A DNA stretch of 64,000 nt from Streptomyces hygroscopicus subsp. hygroscopicus (GTDB lineage: Bacteria > Actinomycetota > Actinomycetes > Streptomycetales > Streptomycetaceae): the NCBI RefSeq assembly GCF_030269125.1, contig NZ_BSSM01000005.1, positions 1-64,000 of the forward strand, read 5' to 3'. Shown here piece after piece: positions 1 to 8,218 of this stretch. Position 1 is the stretch's first letter. Each line of letters opens with the position of its first letter. The notes below the pieces were generated by a model. The model did no database searches, was not told the DNA's origin, and saw only the letters and a list, made by a program, of their open reading frames with translations. Position numbers and translations under genes: made by a program.

Positions 1-101
1 AAGCGTTCCGCGGCCCGCCGCAGCGGCCAGCCGTCGTCCACGACACACCGGGCCAGACGCAGCCTCCCGGTCGGCGTCAGCGGGGCGTTACGGTGGGACA
101 C
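1..101 (-). CDS. IS481-family transposase, N-terminal fragment (continues past window start)
   Basis: Reading leftward from a GTG at 101, the translation starts SHRNAPLTPTGRLRLARCVV and continues with a helix-turn-helix-like segment ending in LRRAAER. This is the usual N-terminus of Streptomyces IS481-type transposases with a C-terminal DDE rve domain. An AGGAGG ribosome-binding site lies about 7 nt upstream on the minus strand (near 110-115) and supports this start. Only 33 codons are inside the window, so whether the gene is intact is unknown. The family assignment rests on remembered sequence similarity. Confidence 0.7.
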   Translation of the reverse strand, partial: MSHRNAPLTPTGRLRLARCVVDDGWPLRRAAER

Positions 102-210
102 GAGGGCCTCCTGGACGTCGGTGCAGACTTCGCAATCCACACCGAACCCAGAAGGCCCTCACCTGTTCAAGCACCCAGCGCGCGTGTCACCAACGTCCCG
201 GGACAGCACA
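1..210 (-). mobile_element. Terminal part of an IS481-family insertion sequence, cut by the window edge
   Basis: The minus strand carries the 5' end of a transposase gene. Beyond it, the element appears to end in a TGTGCTGTCCC-type terminus at 210. The next six plus-strand bases (211-216) are CCTAGG, which fits the NCTAGN target known for IS481. The element end is inferred from the TG-starting terminus and the target motif. The other end lies outside the window, so the repeat pair and target duplication cannot be confirmed. Confidence 0.6.
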
Positions 211-211
211 C

Positions 212-1222
212 CTAGGCCGGGTCCGCCGGGCGGCCGCCCGGGTGGCGGTGGCGCCAGGTCAGGAAGATCGCGCAGGCGAGGGCCGACCAGCCGGCCAGCA
301 CCAGGAACGGGAAGGCGTGCTGGTCGCCCCGGAAGTAGACCGCCGTGTGCTGGGCGTTCACCGAGGCGCCGGGCGGCAGCCAGCGGCCGATCGTGCCGAG
401 CGCGGACGGCAGCAGCGGCCAGGAGACGGCGCCGCCGGACGAGGGATTGCCGAGCAGCACCATCAGGCCCCAGGTCGGCAGCATGGCCCAGCGTCCGAAC
501 AGCGTGTTGAACATCGTGAACACCATGCCGGACGTGAACATCGTCAGCGCGAGGATCAGCCATGACTCGGCGAACGGCAGTCGCAGGGCGCCCAGCCACC
601 AGTCCACCACCGCGGCGATCGTGAACCCGCCGAGCAGGGCGTACCCGGCGGTGAAGGCGATGCGCTCCAGGGGGTCGAGCGCCCGCGCGTGCACGCTGAG
701 CTGGATCGCGCCGATGAAGCCGATCACCACGGCCGCGAGCGAGACGTAGAAGATCGCCAGCCCTCGCGGGTCGCCCTTCTGCAGCGGCTTGAGGTCGTTC
801 AGGACGACGGGGGTCCCGGTGGCCCTGCCCACGTTCACCGCGGCCTGCCCGAGGATCTGCGCGACGGTCGCCCCGGAGGCCGCGGACACGTCCAGCCGGA
901 CCGGGCCGCCGTGCGCGGGCGCGTCCACCACGGCGAAGACACGCTGCTGGTTCACCGCGCGGACGGCCGCCGCGCGGTCCTCGTACGGGTGCAGCCTGAG
1001 CGAGGCCGACAGGGCGCGTTCCATGCCGGCGAGGAAGGTGCGGGCCGGTGGCCGGCCGTAGGCGCCGGTGACCGCGGCCGGGATGCGGTGGGGGGTGGGA
1101 TTCGCCATGGCGTAGGTGTAGGAGCCCGCGAAGAGACCGGCCGCGGCGGCGATGAGGAGGATCAGGACCGTGGCGGGGAGGAAGGGGGACCGCTTGAACG
1201 CCGTCCATCGCGAATCGGACAT
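212..1222 (-). CDS. ABC-2/DUF3533-like membrane permease
   Basis: This 336-residue protein has one N-terminal membrane helix (about residues 14-36), an extracytoplasmic domain of roughly 140 residues, and about five C-terminal hydrophobic helices. That is the YhgE/Pip or ABC-2 permease arrangement. The ATG at 1222 was chosen because the protein then begins with a short basic cytosolic tail followed at once by the first helix. The ribosome-binding site is weak. The gene is divergent from hrpA with about 100 bp between them. Its TAG stop (212-214) lies inside the CTAG at which the neighbouring insertion sequence seems to end, so the C-terminus appears preserved. The substrate cannot be deduced. 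Confidence 0.6.
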   Translation of the reverse strand: MSDSRWTAFKRSPFLPATVLILLIAAAAGLFAGSYTYAMANPTPHRIPAAVTGAYGRPPARTFLAGMERALSASLRLHPYEDRAAAVRAVNQQRVFAVVDAPAHGGPVRLDVSAASGATVAQILGQAAVNVGRATGTPVVLNDLKPLQKGDPRGLAIFYVSLAAVVIGFIGAIQLSVHARALDPLERIAFTAGYALLGGFTIAAVVDWWLGALRLPFAESWLILALTMFTSGMVFTMFNTLFGRWAMLPTWGLMVLLGNPSSGGAVSWPLLPSALGTIGRWLPPGASVNAQHTAVYFRGDQHAFPFLVLAGWSALACAIFLTWRHRHPGGRPADPA

Positions 1223-1325
1223 AGGGGAACTTTGGCATCCTGCCGTGGGAGGTGCCCGTCGTCGTTCCGGACCGGCGTCAAATCGGTCGACCGTCTTTCG
1301 GCCGAGGTGAGATCCTGGATCGCGT

Positions 1326-4300
1326 ATGTCTACGCATCCAGCCCCCGCCCTCGGCTCCCTCGCCGCCCGTCTGACCGAGTTGTCGCTGCGTGACGCGCAC
1401 CGGCTCGGGCGGCGGCTCGAGGGCGCGCGCAAGATTCGTAAGCCCGAGGCCCGTGACGCCGTTCTCGCCGAGATCGAGGGCGAGATCGACAAGGCAGCGG
1501 GCCGGATGGCCGACCGGCGCCTGCGCGTGCCGCCCGTCGGCTATCCCGAGCAGCTGCCCGTCAGCCAGAAGAAGGACGAGATCGCGGCGGCCATCCGCGA
1601 TCACCAGGTCGTCATCGTCGCCGGTGAGACCGGTTCCGGAAAGACGACCCAGATCCCCAAGATCTGTCTGGAACTGGGCCGTGGCGTCCGCGGCATGATC
1701 GGACACACCCAGCCCCGCCGGATCGCCGCCCGCACGGTCGCCGAGCGCGTCGCCGAGGAGCTGCGCACGCCGCTCGGCGAGGCCGTCGGCTGGAAGGTGC
1801 GCTTCACCGACCAGGTGAACCCGGACGCCACCTTCATCAAGCTGATGACGGACGGCATCCTGCTCGCCGAGATCCAGACCGACCGCGAGCTGCGCGCCTA
1901 CGACACGATCATCATCGACGAGGCGCACGAACGGTCCCTCAACATCGACTTCCTGCTGGGCTACCTCGCCCAGCTGCTGCCCAAGCGGCCGGACCTCAAG
2001 GTCGTCATCACCTCGGCGACCATCGACCCCGAGCGCTTCTCCCGGCACTTCGGCGACGCCCCGATCATCGAGGTCAGCGGCCGGACGTACCCGGTGGAGG
2101 TGCGCTACCGGCCGCTCCTCGAAGCGGAGTCCGAGGACGCCGACCGCGACCAGATCACCGCGATCTGCGACGCGGTCGAGGAACTCCAGGCCGAGGGCAA
2201 GGGCGACATCCTCGTCTTCCTCTCCGGCGAGCGGGAGATCCGCGACACGGCGGACGCGCTGGAGAAGAAGAAGTACAGGTTCACCGAGATCCTGCCGCTG
2301 TACGCGCGGCTGTCGCACGCCGAGCAGCACCGGGTCTTCCAGCAGCACACCGGCCGCCGGATCGTGCTGGCCACGAACGTCGCCGAGACCTCCCTCACCG
2401 TCCCCGGCATCAAGTACGTCATCGACCCCGGCTTCGCCCGGATCAGCCGCTACAGCCATCGCACCAAGGTCCAGCGGCTGCCCATCGAGCCGGTCTCCCA
2501 GGCCAGCGCCAACCAGCGCAAGGGCCGCTGCGGCCGTACCTCCGACGGCATCTGCATCCGGCTGTACAGCGAGGACGACTTCCTCGCCCGGCCGGAGTTC
2601 ACGGACGCGGAGATCCTGCGCACCAACCTGGCCTCCGTCATCCTGCAGATGACCGCGGCCGGCCTCGGCGACATCGAGAAGTTCCCCTTCATCGACCCGC
2701 CGGACCACCGCAACATCCGCGACGGCGTACAGCTGCTCCAGGAGCTGGGCGCGCTGAACCCCGCCGAGAAGGACCCGCGCAAGCGGCTCACCGACACCGG
2801 CCGCAAGCTGGCCCAGCTGCCCGTCGACCCGCGCCTGGCCCGCATGGTGCTGGAGGCCGACAGGAACGGCTGCGTCCGCGAGGTCATGGTCATCGCGGCC
2901 GCCCTGTCCATCCAGGACCCGCGCGAACGCCCCGCCGACAAGCAGGCGCAGGCCGACCAGCAGCACGCCCGCTTCAAGGACGAGACCAGCGACTTCCTCG
3001 CCTACCTCAACCTGTGGCGGTACATCCGCGAGCAGCAGAAGGAGCGCGGCTCCAGCTCGTTCCGGCGGATGTGCAAGCAGGAGTACCTCAACTTCCTGCG
3101 CATCCGCGAGTGGCAGGACATCTACACCCAGCTGCGGACCGTGGCCAAGCAGATGGGCATCCACCTCGACGAGAACGACGCGCCCGCCGACCGCGTGCAC
3201 GTCTCCCTGCTGGCCGGCCTCCTCTCCCACGTCGGGATGAAGGACGTACGGGAGGGCAACAAGAACGAGTACCTGGGCGCCCGCAACGCCAAGTTCGCGA
3301 TCTTCCCGGGCTCGGCGCTGTTCCGCAAGCAGCCCAAGTTCGTGATGTCGGCCGAGCTGGTGGAGACCAGCCGGCTGTGGGCACGGGTCAACGCCAGGAT
3401 CGAGCCCGAGTGGGTCGAGCCGATCGCCGGGCACCTGCTGAAGCGCACGTACAGCGAACCACACTGGGAGAAGGACCAGGCGGCCGTGATGGCGTACGAG
3501 AAGGTCACGCTGTACGGCGTGCCGATCGTCGCCCAGCGCAAGGTGAACTACGGCCGGATCGACCCCGAGGTCTCCCGCGAGCTGTTCATCCGCAACGCGC
3601 TGGTGGAGGGCGACTGGCGCACCCACCACAAGTTCTACGCCGACAACCGCAGACTCCTCAGCGAGGTCGAGGAGCTGGAGCACCGGGCGCGGCGCCGCGA
3701 CATCGTGGTGGACGACGACACGCTGTTCGACTTCTACGACCAGCGGGTGCCCGAACACGTCGTCTCCGGGGCGCACTTCGACTCCTGGTGGAAGCGGAAG
3801 CGGAACGAACAGCCGGACTTCCTGGACTTCGAGCGGGAGATGCTGATCCGGGAGTCCGCGGAGGCGGTCACCAAGGCCGACTATCCGGACAGCTGGCGGC
3901 AGGGCGCGCTGAAGTTCCGGGTCACCTACCAGTTCGAGCCGGGCGCGGACGCGGACGGTGTGACCGTGCACATCCCGCTCCAGGTCCTCAACCAGGTCAC
4001 GGACGAGGGCTTCGACTGGCAGATCCCGGGCCTGCGGGAAGAGGTGGTCACGGAGCTGATCCGGTCGCTGCCCAAGCCGATCCGGCGCAACTACGTGCCC
4101 GCGCCGAACTACGCGAAGGCCTTCCTGGAACGGGCGGTGCCCCTCCAGGAGCCGCTGACCGTGACGATGGCCCGAGAGCTCAAGCGCATGGTCGGGGTGC
4201 CGTTCGAGGCGGAGGACTTCGACTGGGCCAAGGTCCCCGACCACCTCAGGATCACCTTCCGGATCGTCGACGAACGGCGCCGGAAGCTGGCCGAGGACAA

Positions 4301-5270
4301 GGACCTGGAGGCACTCAAGCTCAGCCTGAAGCCGAAGGCGCGCAAGGCCCTCTCCCAGGCCGCGGCGGCGACCGCGTCCCGCGAGGGCGGCCCGGCGCTG
4401 GAGCGCTCGGGGCTGACCGACTGGACGATCGGCACGCTGAGCCGGGTCTTCGAGACACGCCGGGCCGGGCAGCCGGTGAAGGCGTACCCGGCGCTGGTGG
4501 ACGACGGCGACACGGTCTCCGTGCGGCTCTTCGACACGGAGGCCGAGCAGGCGGAGGCCATGTGGCGGGGCACCCGGCGGCTGATCCTGCGCAACATCCC
4601 GGTGAACCCGGCCAAGTTCGCCTCCGAGAAGCTTTCCAACCAGCAGAAGCTGGGGCTGTCCGCGAACCCGCACGGCTCCGTCCAGGCGCTCTTCGACGAC
4701 TGTGCGATGGCCGCCGCGGACAAGCTGATCGCGGACTTCGGGGGTCCGGCGTGGGACGAGGAGTCGTACCGGAAGCTGTACGACAAGGTGCGGGCCGAGA
4801 TCGTGGACACCACCGTGCGCACGGTCGGGCAGGTGCAGCAGGTGCTCGCCGCGTGGCAGGCCTGTGAGCGGCGCCTGAAGACGGTGCGGAGCCCCGCGCT
4901 GCTCGCGAACCTCACGGACGTCCGCAAGCAGCTGGACGCGCTCGTGAAGCCGGGGTTCGTCACGTGGGCGGGGATACGGCGGCTGCCCGATCTGATGCGG
5001 TACCTGGTGGCCGCGGACCGGCGGCTTCAGCAGATGCCGGCGAACGTGCAGCGGGACACCACGCGCATGGAGAAGGTCCACGAGATGCGGGACGAGTACG
5101 CCTGGCTGCTGGAGCAGCTTCCGCAGGGGCGGCCGGTTCCGCAGCAGGTCCTGGACATCCGCTGGATGCTGGAGGAGCTGCGGGTCAGCTATTTCGCCCA
5201 CGCGCTGGGCACGGCGTACCCCGTCTCCGACAAGCGGATCGTGAAGGCGATCGACGCGGCCGCCCCGTAA
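1326..5270 (+). CDS. hrpA: ATP-dependent DEAH-box RNA helicase HrpA
   Basis: The protein has 1314 residues, the usual size for HrpA. The Walker A motif GETGSGKTT is at residues 100-108, DEAH at 198-201, SAT at 230-232 and the motif VI segment QRKGRCGR at 397-404. Helicase-associated and OB-fold regions follow, then the long C-terminal DUF3418-type region typical of bacterial HrpA. Family members unwind RNA with ATP and are linked to mRNA processing and ribosome rescue. The start ATG at 1326 has no clear Shine-Dalgarno sequence, so translation may begin with little or no leader. The gene stands alone, followed by tRNA-Asp. A reading frame of similar length on the opposite strand is a high-GC artefact. 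Confidence 0.95.
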   Translation: MSTHPAPALGSLAARLTELSLRDAHRLGRRLEGARKIRKPEARDAVLAEIEGEIDKAAGRMADRRLRVPPVGYPEQLPVSQKKDEIAAAIRDHQVVIVAGETGSGKTTQIPKICLELGRGVRGMIGHTQPRRIAARTVAERVAEELRTPLGEAVGWKVRFTDQVNPDATFIKLMTDGILLAEIQTDRELRAYDTIIIDEAHERSLNIDFLLGYLAQLLPKRPDLKVVITSATIDPERFSRHFGDAPIIEVSGRTYPVEVRYRPLLEAESEDADRDQITAICDAVEELQAEGKGDILVFLSGEREIRDTADALEKKKYRFTEILPLYARLSHAEQHRVFQQHTGRRIVLATNVAETSLTVPGIKYVIDPGFARISRYSHRTKVQRLPIEPVSQASANQRKGRCGRTSDGICIRLYSEDDFLARPEFTDAEILRTNLASVILQMTAAGLGDIEKFPFIDPPDHRNIRDGVQLLQELGALNPAEKDPRKRLTDTGRKLAQLPVDPRLARMVLEADRNGCVREVMVIAAALSIQDPRERPADKQAQADQQHARFKDETSDFLAYLNLWRYIREQQKERGSSSFRRMCKQEYLNFLRIREWQDIYTQLRTVAKQMGIHLDENDAPADRVHVSLLAGLLSHVGMKDVREGNKNEYLGARNAKFAIFPGSALFRKQPKFVMSAELVETSRLWARVNARIEPEWVEPIAGHLLKRTYSEPHWEKDQAAVMAYEKVTLYGVPIVAQRKVNYGRIDPEVSRELFIRNALVEGDWRTHHKFYADNRRLLSEVEELEHRARRRDIVVDDDTLFDFYDQRVPEHVVSGAHFDSWWKRKRNEQPDFLDFEREMLIRESAEAVTKADYPDSWRQGALKFRVTYQFEPGADADGVTVHIPLQVLNQVTDEGFDWQIPGLREEVVTELIRSLPKPIRRNYVPAPNYAKAFLERAVPLQEPLTVTMARELKRMVGVPFEAEDFDWAKVPDHLRITFRIVDERRRKLAEDKDLEALKLSLKPKARKALSQAAAATASREGGPALERSGLTDWTIGTLSRVFETRRAGQPVKAYPALVDDGDTVSVRLFDTEAEQAEAMWRGTRRLILRNIPVNPAKFASEKLSNQQKLGLSANPHGSVQALFDDCAMAAADKLIADFGGPAWDEESYRKLYDKVRAEIVDTTVRTVGQVQQVLAAWQACERRLKTVRSPALLANLTDVRKQLDALVKPGFVTWAGIRRLPDLMRYLVAADRRLQQMPANVQRDTTRMEKVHEMRDEYAWLLEQLPQGRPVPQQVLDIRWMLEELRVSYFAHALGTAYPVSDKRIVKAIDAAAP

Positions 5271-5317
5271 CCGATCGCTCACAGGGGGTGAGTTCGACCA
5301 GGCGGCCTCACCTCCTG

Positions 5318-5323
5318 TACAGT
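5318..5323 (+). promoter_or_regulatory. Candidate -10 element for tRNA-Asp
   Basis: The hexamer TACAGT lies about 45 nt upstream of the tRNA, in a position that fits a vegetative promoter. The -35 region is not convincing (TTCGAC at a 19-nt spacing). Confidence 0.4.
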
Positions 5324-5367
5324 CTCATCTCGCAGCGCAACGCAAGAAACAAAGCGCCGCGAAACCT

Positions 5368-5442
5368 GGTCCTGTGGAGCAGTTTGGAGTGCTCGCCACC
5401 CTGTCAAGGTGGAGGCCGCGGGTTCAAATCCCGTCAGGACCG
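5368..5442 (+). tRNA. tRNA-Asp (anticodon GTC)
   Basis: The acceptor arms GGTCCTG (5368-5374) and CAGGACC (5435-5441) pair fully. The anticodon GTC is at 5403-5405, on a CCACC/GGTGG stem. The T-arm GCGGGTTCAAATCCCGT is canonical. The terminal CCA is not encoded. Confidence 0.95.
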
Positions 5443-5452
5443 CAGTGAAGTA

Positions 5453-5484
5453 GAGGCCCGCATCCGTCAGGGATGGCGGGCCTC
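5453..5484 (+). terminator. Hairpin terminator after tRNA-Asp
   Basis: GAGGCCCGCATCC and GGATGGCGGGCCTC form a strong stem with one bulged base, 11 nt after the tRNA. There is no T-tract, as is common in Streptomyces. Confidence 0.7.
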
Positions 5485-5789
5485 ACTCATACCCCACCGC
5501 ACTCGCCGGCGTCAGCCGGGGATCGTGGACCCCACCCTCCTCCGGGCTCGCGCCCGACCGCCCCGGCCCGTCCGGCCGCCGGCCCCACCGCGCCGGGATC
5601 CCCGGCCCGGACGCGTCCGCAACGACGCCCGAGGCCAACGGATTCCAGCAAACCCCACCAGAACCCCACCCGCCTCCTCCTGGGCGCTTCCGGACGCCTC
5701 CCCGTCGGCGCGCGGCCTTGACGGCGTTCGGTTCCCTCGGTACCCAAAGGGGCAGGGCCCGGTTCAGGGCGGGGTCCGGGGAGGCGGAC
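5485..5789. other. Intergenic stretch, nothing recognised
   Basis: There are about 300 bases between the tRNA-Asp terminator and the next small gene. Reading frames here have no credible start or family signature. A promoter for the downstream small gene presumably lies in the last part. Confidence 0.4.
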
Positions 5790-5963
5790 ATGGCGACATC
5801 GGTCAGACACGAGACGCGGGCGCTGCTGAGAGCGCATCTCGCGGCCGCCTCGTCGTACCGGCACCTCACCCGTCACTGTCCCGTCTGCCACCACCTGCTG
5901 CGGCTGGCGATGGACGCGGGCCCCAGGAAGCGCGCCGAGGACCAAGGACCCCGCACGCCGTGA
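5790..5963 (+). CDS. Small conserved protein, DUF6274-like
   Basis: This 57-residue protein begins MATSVRHETRALLRAHL and contains a CPVC motif in the middle (HCPVCHHLL), which suggests a metal-binding pair or a redox motif. A GGGGAGG ribosome-binding site lies 5 nt before ATG 5790 and favours it over upstream in-frame starts. Small proteins of this kind are found next to bldC in Streptomyces. The DUF6274 label is from memory and was not searched. No catalytic function can be assigned. Confidence 0.6.
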   Translation: MATSVRHETRALLRAHLAAASSYRHLTRHCPVCHHLLRLAMDAGPRKRAEDQGPRTP

Positions 5964-6414
5964 CCAACGGAAGCCTCAACTCCCGTTGACACAGGGGACA
6001 CTGGAACCAGTGCTTCCCCTAGCGCACGGATGCCCGAGGCAACAAGTAGCCCGGCATGTGACGGGTGTCACCGCATGATTTTTCAGAACCCCGGCACTTA
6101 CACCCGTCCTACAACAAGTCAATTTAATATGTGCAATTGCACGCTGCCCGGAGTGCCTCCCGGGAACTCCCCGCACCGCCCGCCGGGCCCCCGCCCCGCA
6201 CCCGACCAGCGCACAAAACAGATCGCGCTGGACCCGGCGGAGTCCAGCGCGATCGACGACGCACCCTGTGTCGCTTGCCTACAACGTTCTTTTCGGCTTG
6301 GGCGTGGGGCCTGTTGGGGCAGGTCCCGCGTCGCTTGAAGCTAGGGTTCCGGGCGGCTCGGCAAGTTGGGGGACCTGCCGTTTCGCCCTGTTTTCAGTTG
6401 TTCCGCCTGCTCGG
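5964..6414. other. Intergenic stretch with AT-rich patch and palindrome
   Basis: The region downstream of both flanking genes contains an unusually AT-rich patch (about 6075-6140) for this genome. A perfect 12-bp palindrome, GTGCAATTGCAC, lies at 6131-6142, and a TTGACA sits at 5986-5991. No open frame with a sensible start is present. It could host a small RNA or only the bldC terminator region. Confidence 0.4.
6221..6254 (-). terminator. Rho-independent terminator downstream of bldC
   Basis: A perfect 13-bp stem (GATCGCGCTGGAC and its complement) with an 8-nt loop lies 160 bp beyond the bldC stop. On the minus strand it is followed by the T-rich TGTTTTGTG, so it fits termination of bldC transcription. 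Confidence 0.8.
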
Positions 6415-6621
6415 TCAGGCCTCGCTGCGCTGCTGCGGGATGCCCGCGAGCAGGGCGCGGACCTCGGCCTCGCGGTAGCGGCGGTGCCCGCCGAGCGTGC
6501 GGATCGACGTGAGCTTGCCGGCCTTCGCCCACCGCGTGACCGTCTTGGGGTCGACACGGAACATGGTGGCGACCTCAGCCGGGGTCAGCAGCGGCTCGGC
6601 ATCAGGGGTGCGAGCGGTCAT
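6415..6621 (-). CDS. bldC: BldC, MerR-type developmental DNA-binding protein
   Basis: The protein has 68 residues, the standard length, and consists of a single MerR-like winged helix-turn-helix (about residues 10-60, including LLTPAEVATMFRVDPKTVTR and GGHRRYRE). BldC binds DNA cooperatively at direct repeats and holds back entry into development and sporulation in Streptomyces. A GGAGG ribosome-binding site is 7 nt before ATG 6621. The gene is monocistronic, with a long upstream region and its own terminator. The sequence matches the remembered S. coelicolor BldC very closely. Confidence 0.95.
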   Translation of the reverse strand: MTARTPDAEPLLTPAEVATMFRVDPKTVTRWAKAGKLTSIRTLGGHRRYREAEVRALLAGIPQQRSEA

Positions 6622-6637
6622 GAGCGGCCTCCTCGGG

Positions 6638-6659
6638 AGAACCGAACCTTCTCGGTTCT
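6638..6659 (-). promoter_or_regulatory. Inverted repeat in the bldC leader
   Basis: AGAACCGA and TCGGTTCT form 8-bp arms separated by 6 nt, located 17-38 nt upstream of the bldC start. It could be an RNA hairpin just before the ribosome-binding site or a protein-binding site. Confidence 0.5.
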
Positions 6660-6719
6660 TTCCTCTAAATTCTGCACCTTGACCCGCGTTGCCCGAAATG
6701 GCGGACGCGAGTCGAGTCG

Positions 6720-6725
6720 GTTATA
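6720..6725 (-). promoter_or_regulatory. Candidate -10 element for bldC
   Basis: TATAAC on the minus strand lies about 100 nt upstream of the bldC start and would give a leader near 90 nt. No strong -35 element is visible. Confidence 0.35.
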
Positions 6726-6856
6726 GGACGAACGGCTTGTCCTCGGCACTACAACTACACCATCTGTCCAGCCCGGTCGGCCAAACCGATGGAATTGCCC
6801 TCCCAGGTGTTCATCAGCGACGGAAGCCGATGGACCATGCCATAGCGGACAGTCAC

Positions 6857-6883
6857 GCCACTGTGACGATCAGTCACAGTGGC
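6857..6883. promoter_or_regulatory. Perfect 11-bp-arm palindrome upstream of bldC
   Basis: GCCACTGTGAC and GTCACAGTGGC flank a 5-nt spacer (GATCA), about 240 bp upstream of bldC. There is no T-tract and no gene end nearby on either side, so an operator is as likely as a terminator. Confidence 0.5.
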
Positions 6884-7176
6884 GATCAGGAGGCACCGGA
6901 CCCCCCAAAGCGTGCAATGCAGAGATTCCGCCCACAGTGCACCACACGTGGACGGAAGGAACCCTCCCCGGACTCCTTGTCCTATTTTGGCATGAGGAGG
7001 GGGAAGAGACGCAAGGGCCCTGTACGTGTAGTTCATCACCCTTAGGGCATTCTCGGCACAAACGCCCAGATCCGAGCCGACGGCCCGTCAGTTGGGTGAA
7101 ACGCGGTTGACCGTACGCCGTTCGACACCGTCTCAGCTGTGGCGCACGTCACTTTCCGGCTACTTCTGTTTGAACG

Positions 7177-8019
7177 TCAGTTCGCCGAACGCCGGTCGCG
7201 CACCGCTCGCCACCGCTCCACGAGCCGCGCGTACGCCTCCCCGGCCGCCGCCCCGTCGCCCAGACGCAGCGCCTCCACGCCCTCGGCCACGTCCGCCGCC
7301 GAGTGGTCGTCCTCCAGTTCGCCGGCCGGCAGCACATGCACGAGGCCGCCGTAGTCCAGCTCCACCAGCGAGCGCGGATGGAACTCCTCCAGCCAGCGGC
7401 CGACGTCCACCAGGCCGTCGATCAGCGGCCCCTCCTCCATGGTGTCCCTCAGGGTGCGCAGCGTCCGCGCCACCCGGCGCCGGGCCTGCACCATGGGCGT
7501 GCGGTAGCGGAGCACCGGAGGCGCCTCGGCGGTCCCCTTGTCGTACTGCCGCTCCTCGTCCGCGACCAGCACGAACCAGTTCAGCGGCACCTGCCAGGTC
7601 GCCGTGCGGATCCACGGGCGCGCGTCGGGGTTGCGGGCGAGCCAGCGCTCGTAGTCCAGCGCCGCCTGCCGGCGCACCACCGGCGGCAGCACCGCGTCCA
7701 GCACCGGCGGCGGCAACTCCTCGCCGAACTCCTCCAGCGCCTGCCAGCCGCGCAACCGGGTCCGCCAGGGGCACACGCAGAGCACCCCGTCGACCTCCAG
7801 CACGAAGGCGTCGCCGCTCTCCTGCACCGGCACCGCGACCGGCGGGGTCGGCACCAGGTCGGCGAGGGAGCGGCGCAGCTCGTCCTGGTACGAGGGCCGC
7901 TCCCGACGTCGGGCGTAACGCGCCCAGTGCCCGCGCTCCGGCTCGGGGAAGGCGCCCAGCGGCTCGTACACGCGCAGATAGGCGGCATAGGGGACGACCA
8001 CGGAGGACACCTTCGGCAC
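7177..8019 (-). CDS. Conserved hypothetical protein between bldC and vdh
   Basis: This 280-residue soluble protein has no signal peptide or membrane helix. It is rich in Trp, Arg and acidic residues, with segments such as VCPWRTRLRGWQ and WQVPLNWFVLV. GTG 8019 is preferred because GGGGAGGGAG lies just upstream, and the residues before it read as non-coding. In remembered Streptomyces genomes an uncharacterised protein of this size sits between bldC and valine dehydrogenase. I do not recognise a catalytic motif. It is divergent from vdh, with a shared 200-bp promoter region. Confidence 0.7.
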   Translation of the reverse strand: MPKVSSVVVPYAAYLRVYEPLGAFPEPERGHWARYARRRERPSYQDELRRSLADLVPTPPVAVPVQESGDAFVLEVDGVLCVCPWRTRLRGWQALEEFGEELPPPVLDAVLPPVVRRQAALDYERWLARNPDARPWIRTATWQVPLNWFVLVADEERQYDKGTAEAPPVLRYRTPMVQARRRVARTLRTLRDTMEEGPLIDGLVDVGRWLEEFHPRSLVELDYGGLVHVLPAGELEDDHSAADVAEGVEALRLGDGAAAGEAYARLVERWRAVRDRRSAN

Positions 8020-8218
8020 GCCTGCTCCCTCCCCTTCGGACCCGGCTCGAAACACTGCAAATCGTGCCACGGTCAGGGGGGTGCGGTGGCCCCGTGCGAG
8101 TGATCCTCACCACTGCGCGGACGGTGCTCGGACGGAGGCTCTACGCTCATCCCACCAGCTCCCGCCACCCGTACGGGAGCCGATCCCCACTCGCCGCTAG
8201 TACACAGGAGTCACCACA

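Larger units (their letters stand above)
6622..7176. other. Long bldC upstream region
   Basis: About 550 bases without a gene separate bldC from a minus-strand hypothetical gene. The region holds a candidate -10 element, an inverted repeat in the presumed bldC leader and a strong 27-bp palindrome, listed separately. It is less GC-rich than its surroundings. No protein-coding frame is supported. Confidence 0.5.

Noticed and set aside
1278..5282. A 1334-codon open frame antisense to hrpA
   Set aside because: High third-position GC leaves the opposite frame free of stops. The translation is low-complexity Arg/Val/Leu/Gly with no motif, while the sense frame has complete helicase motifs.
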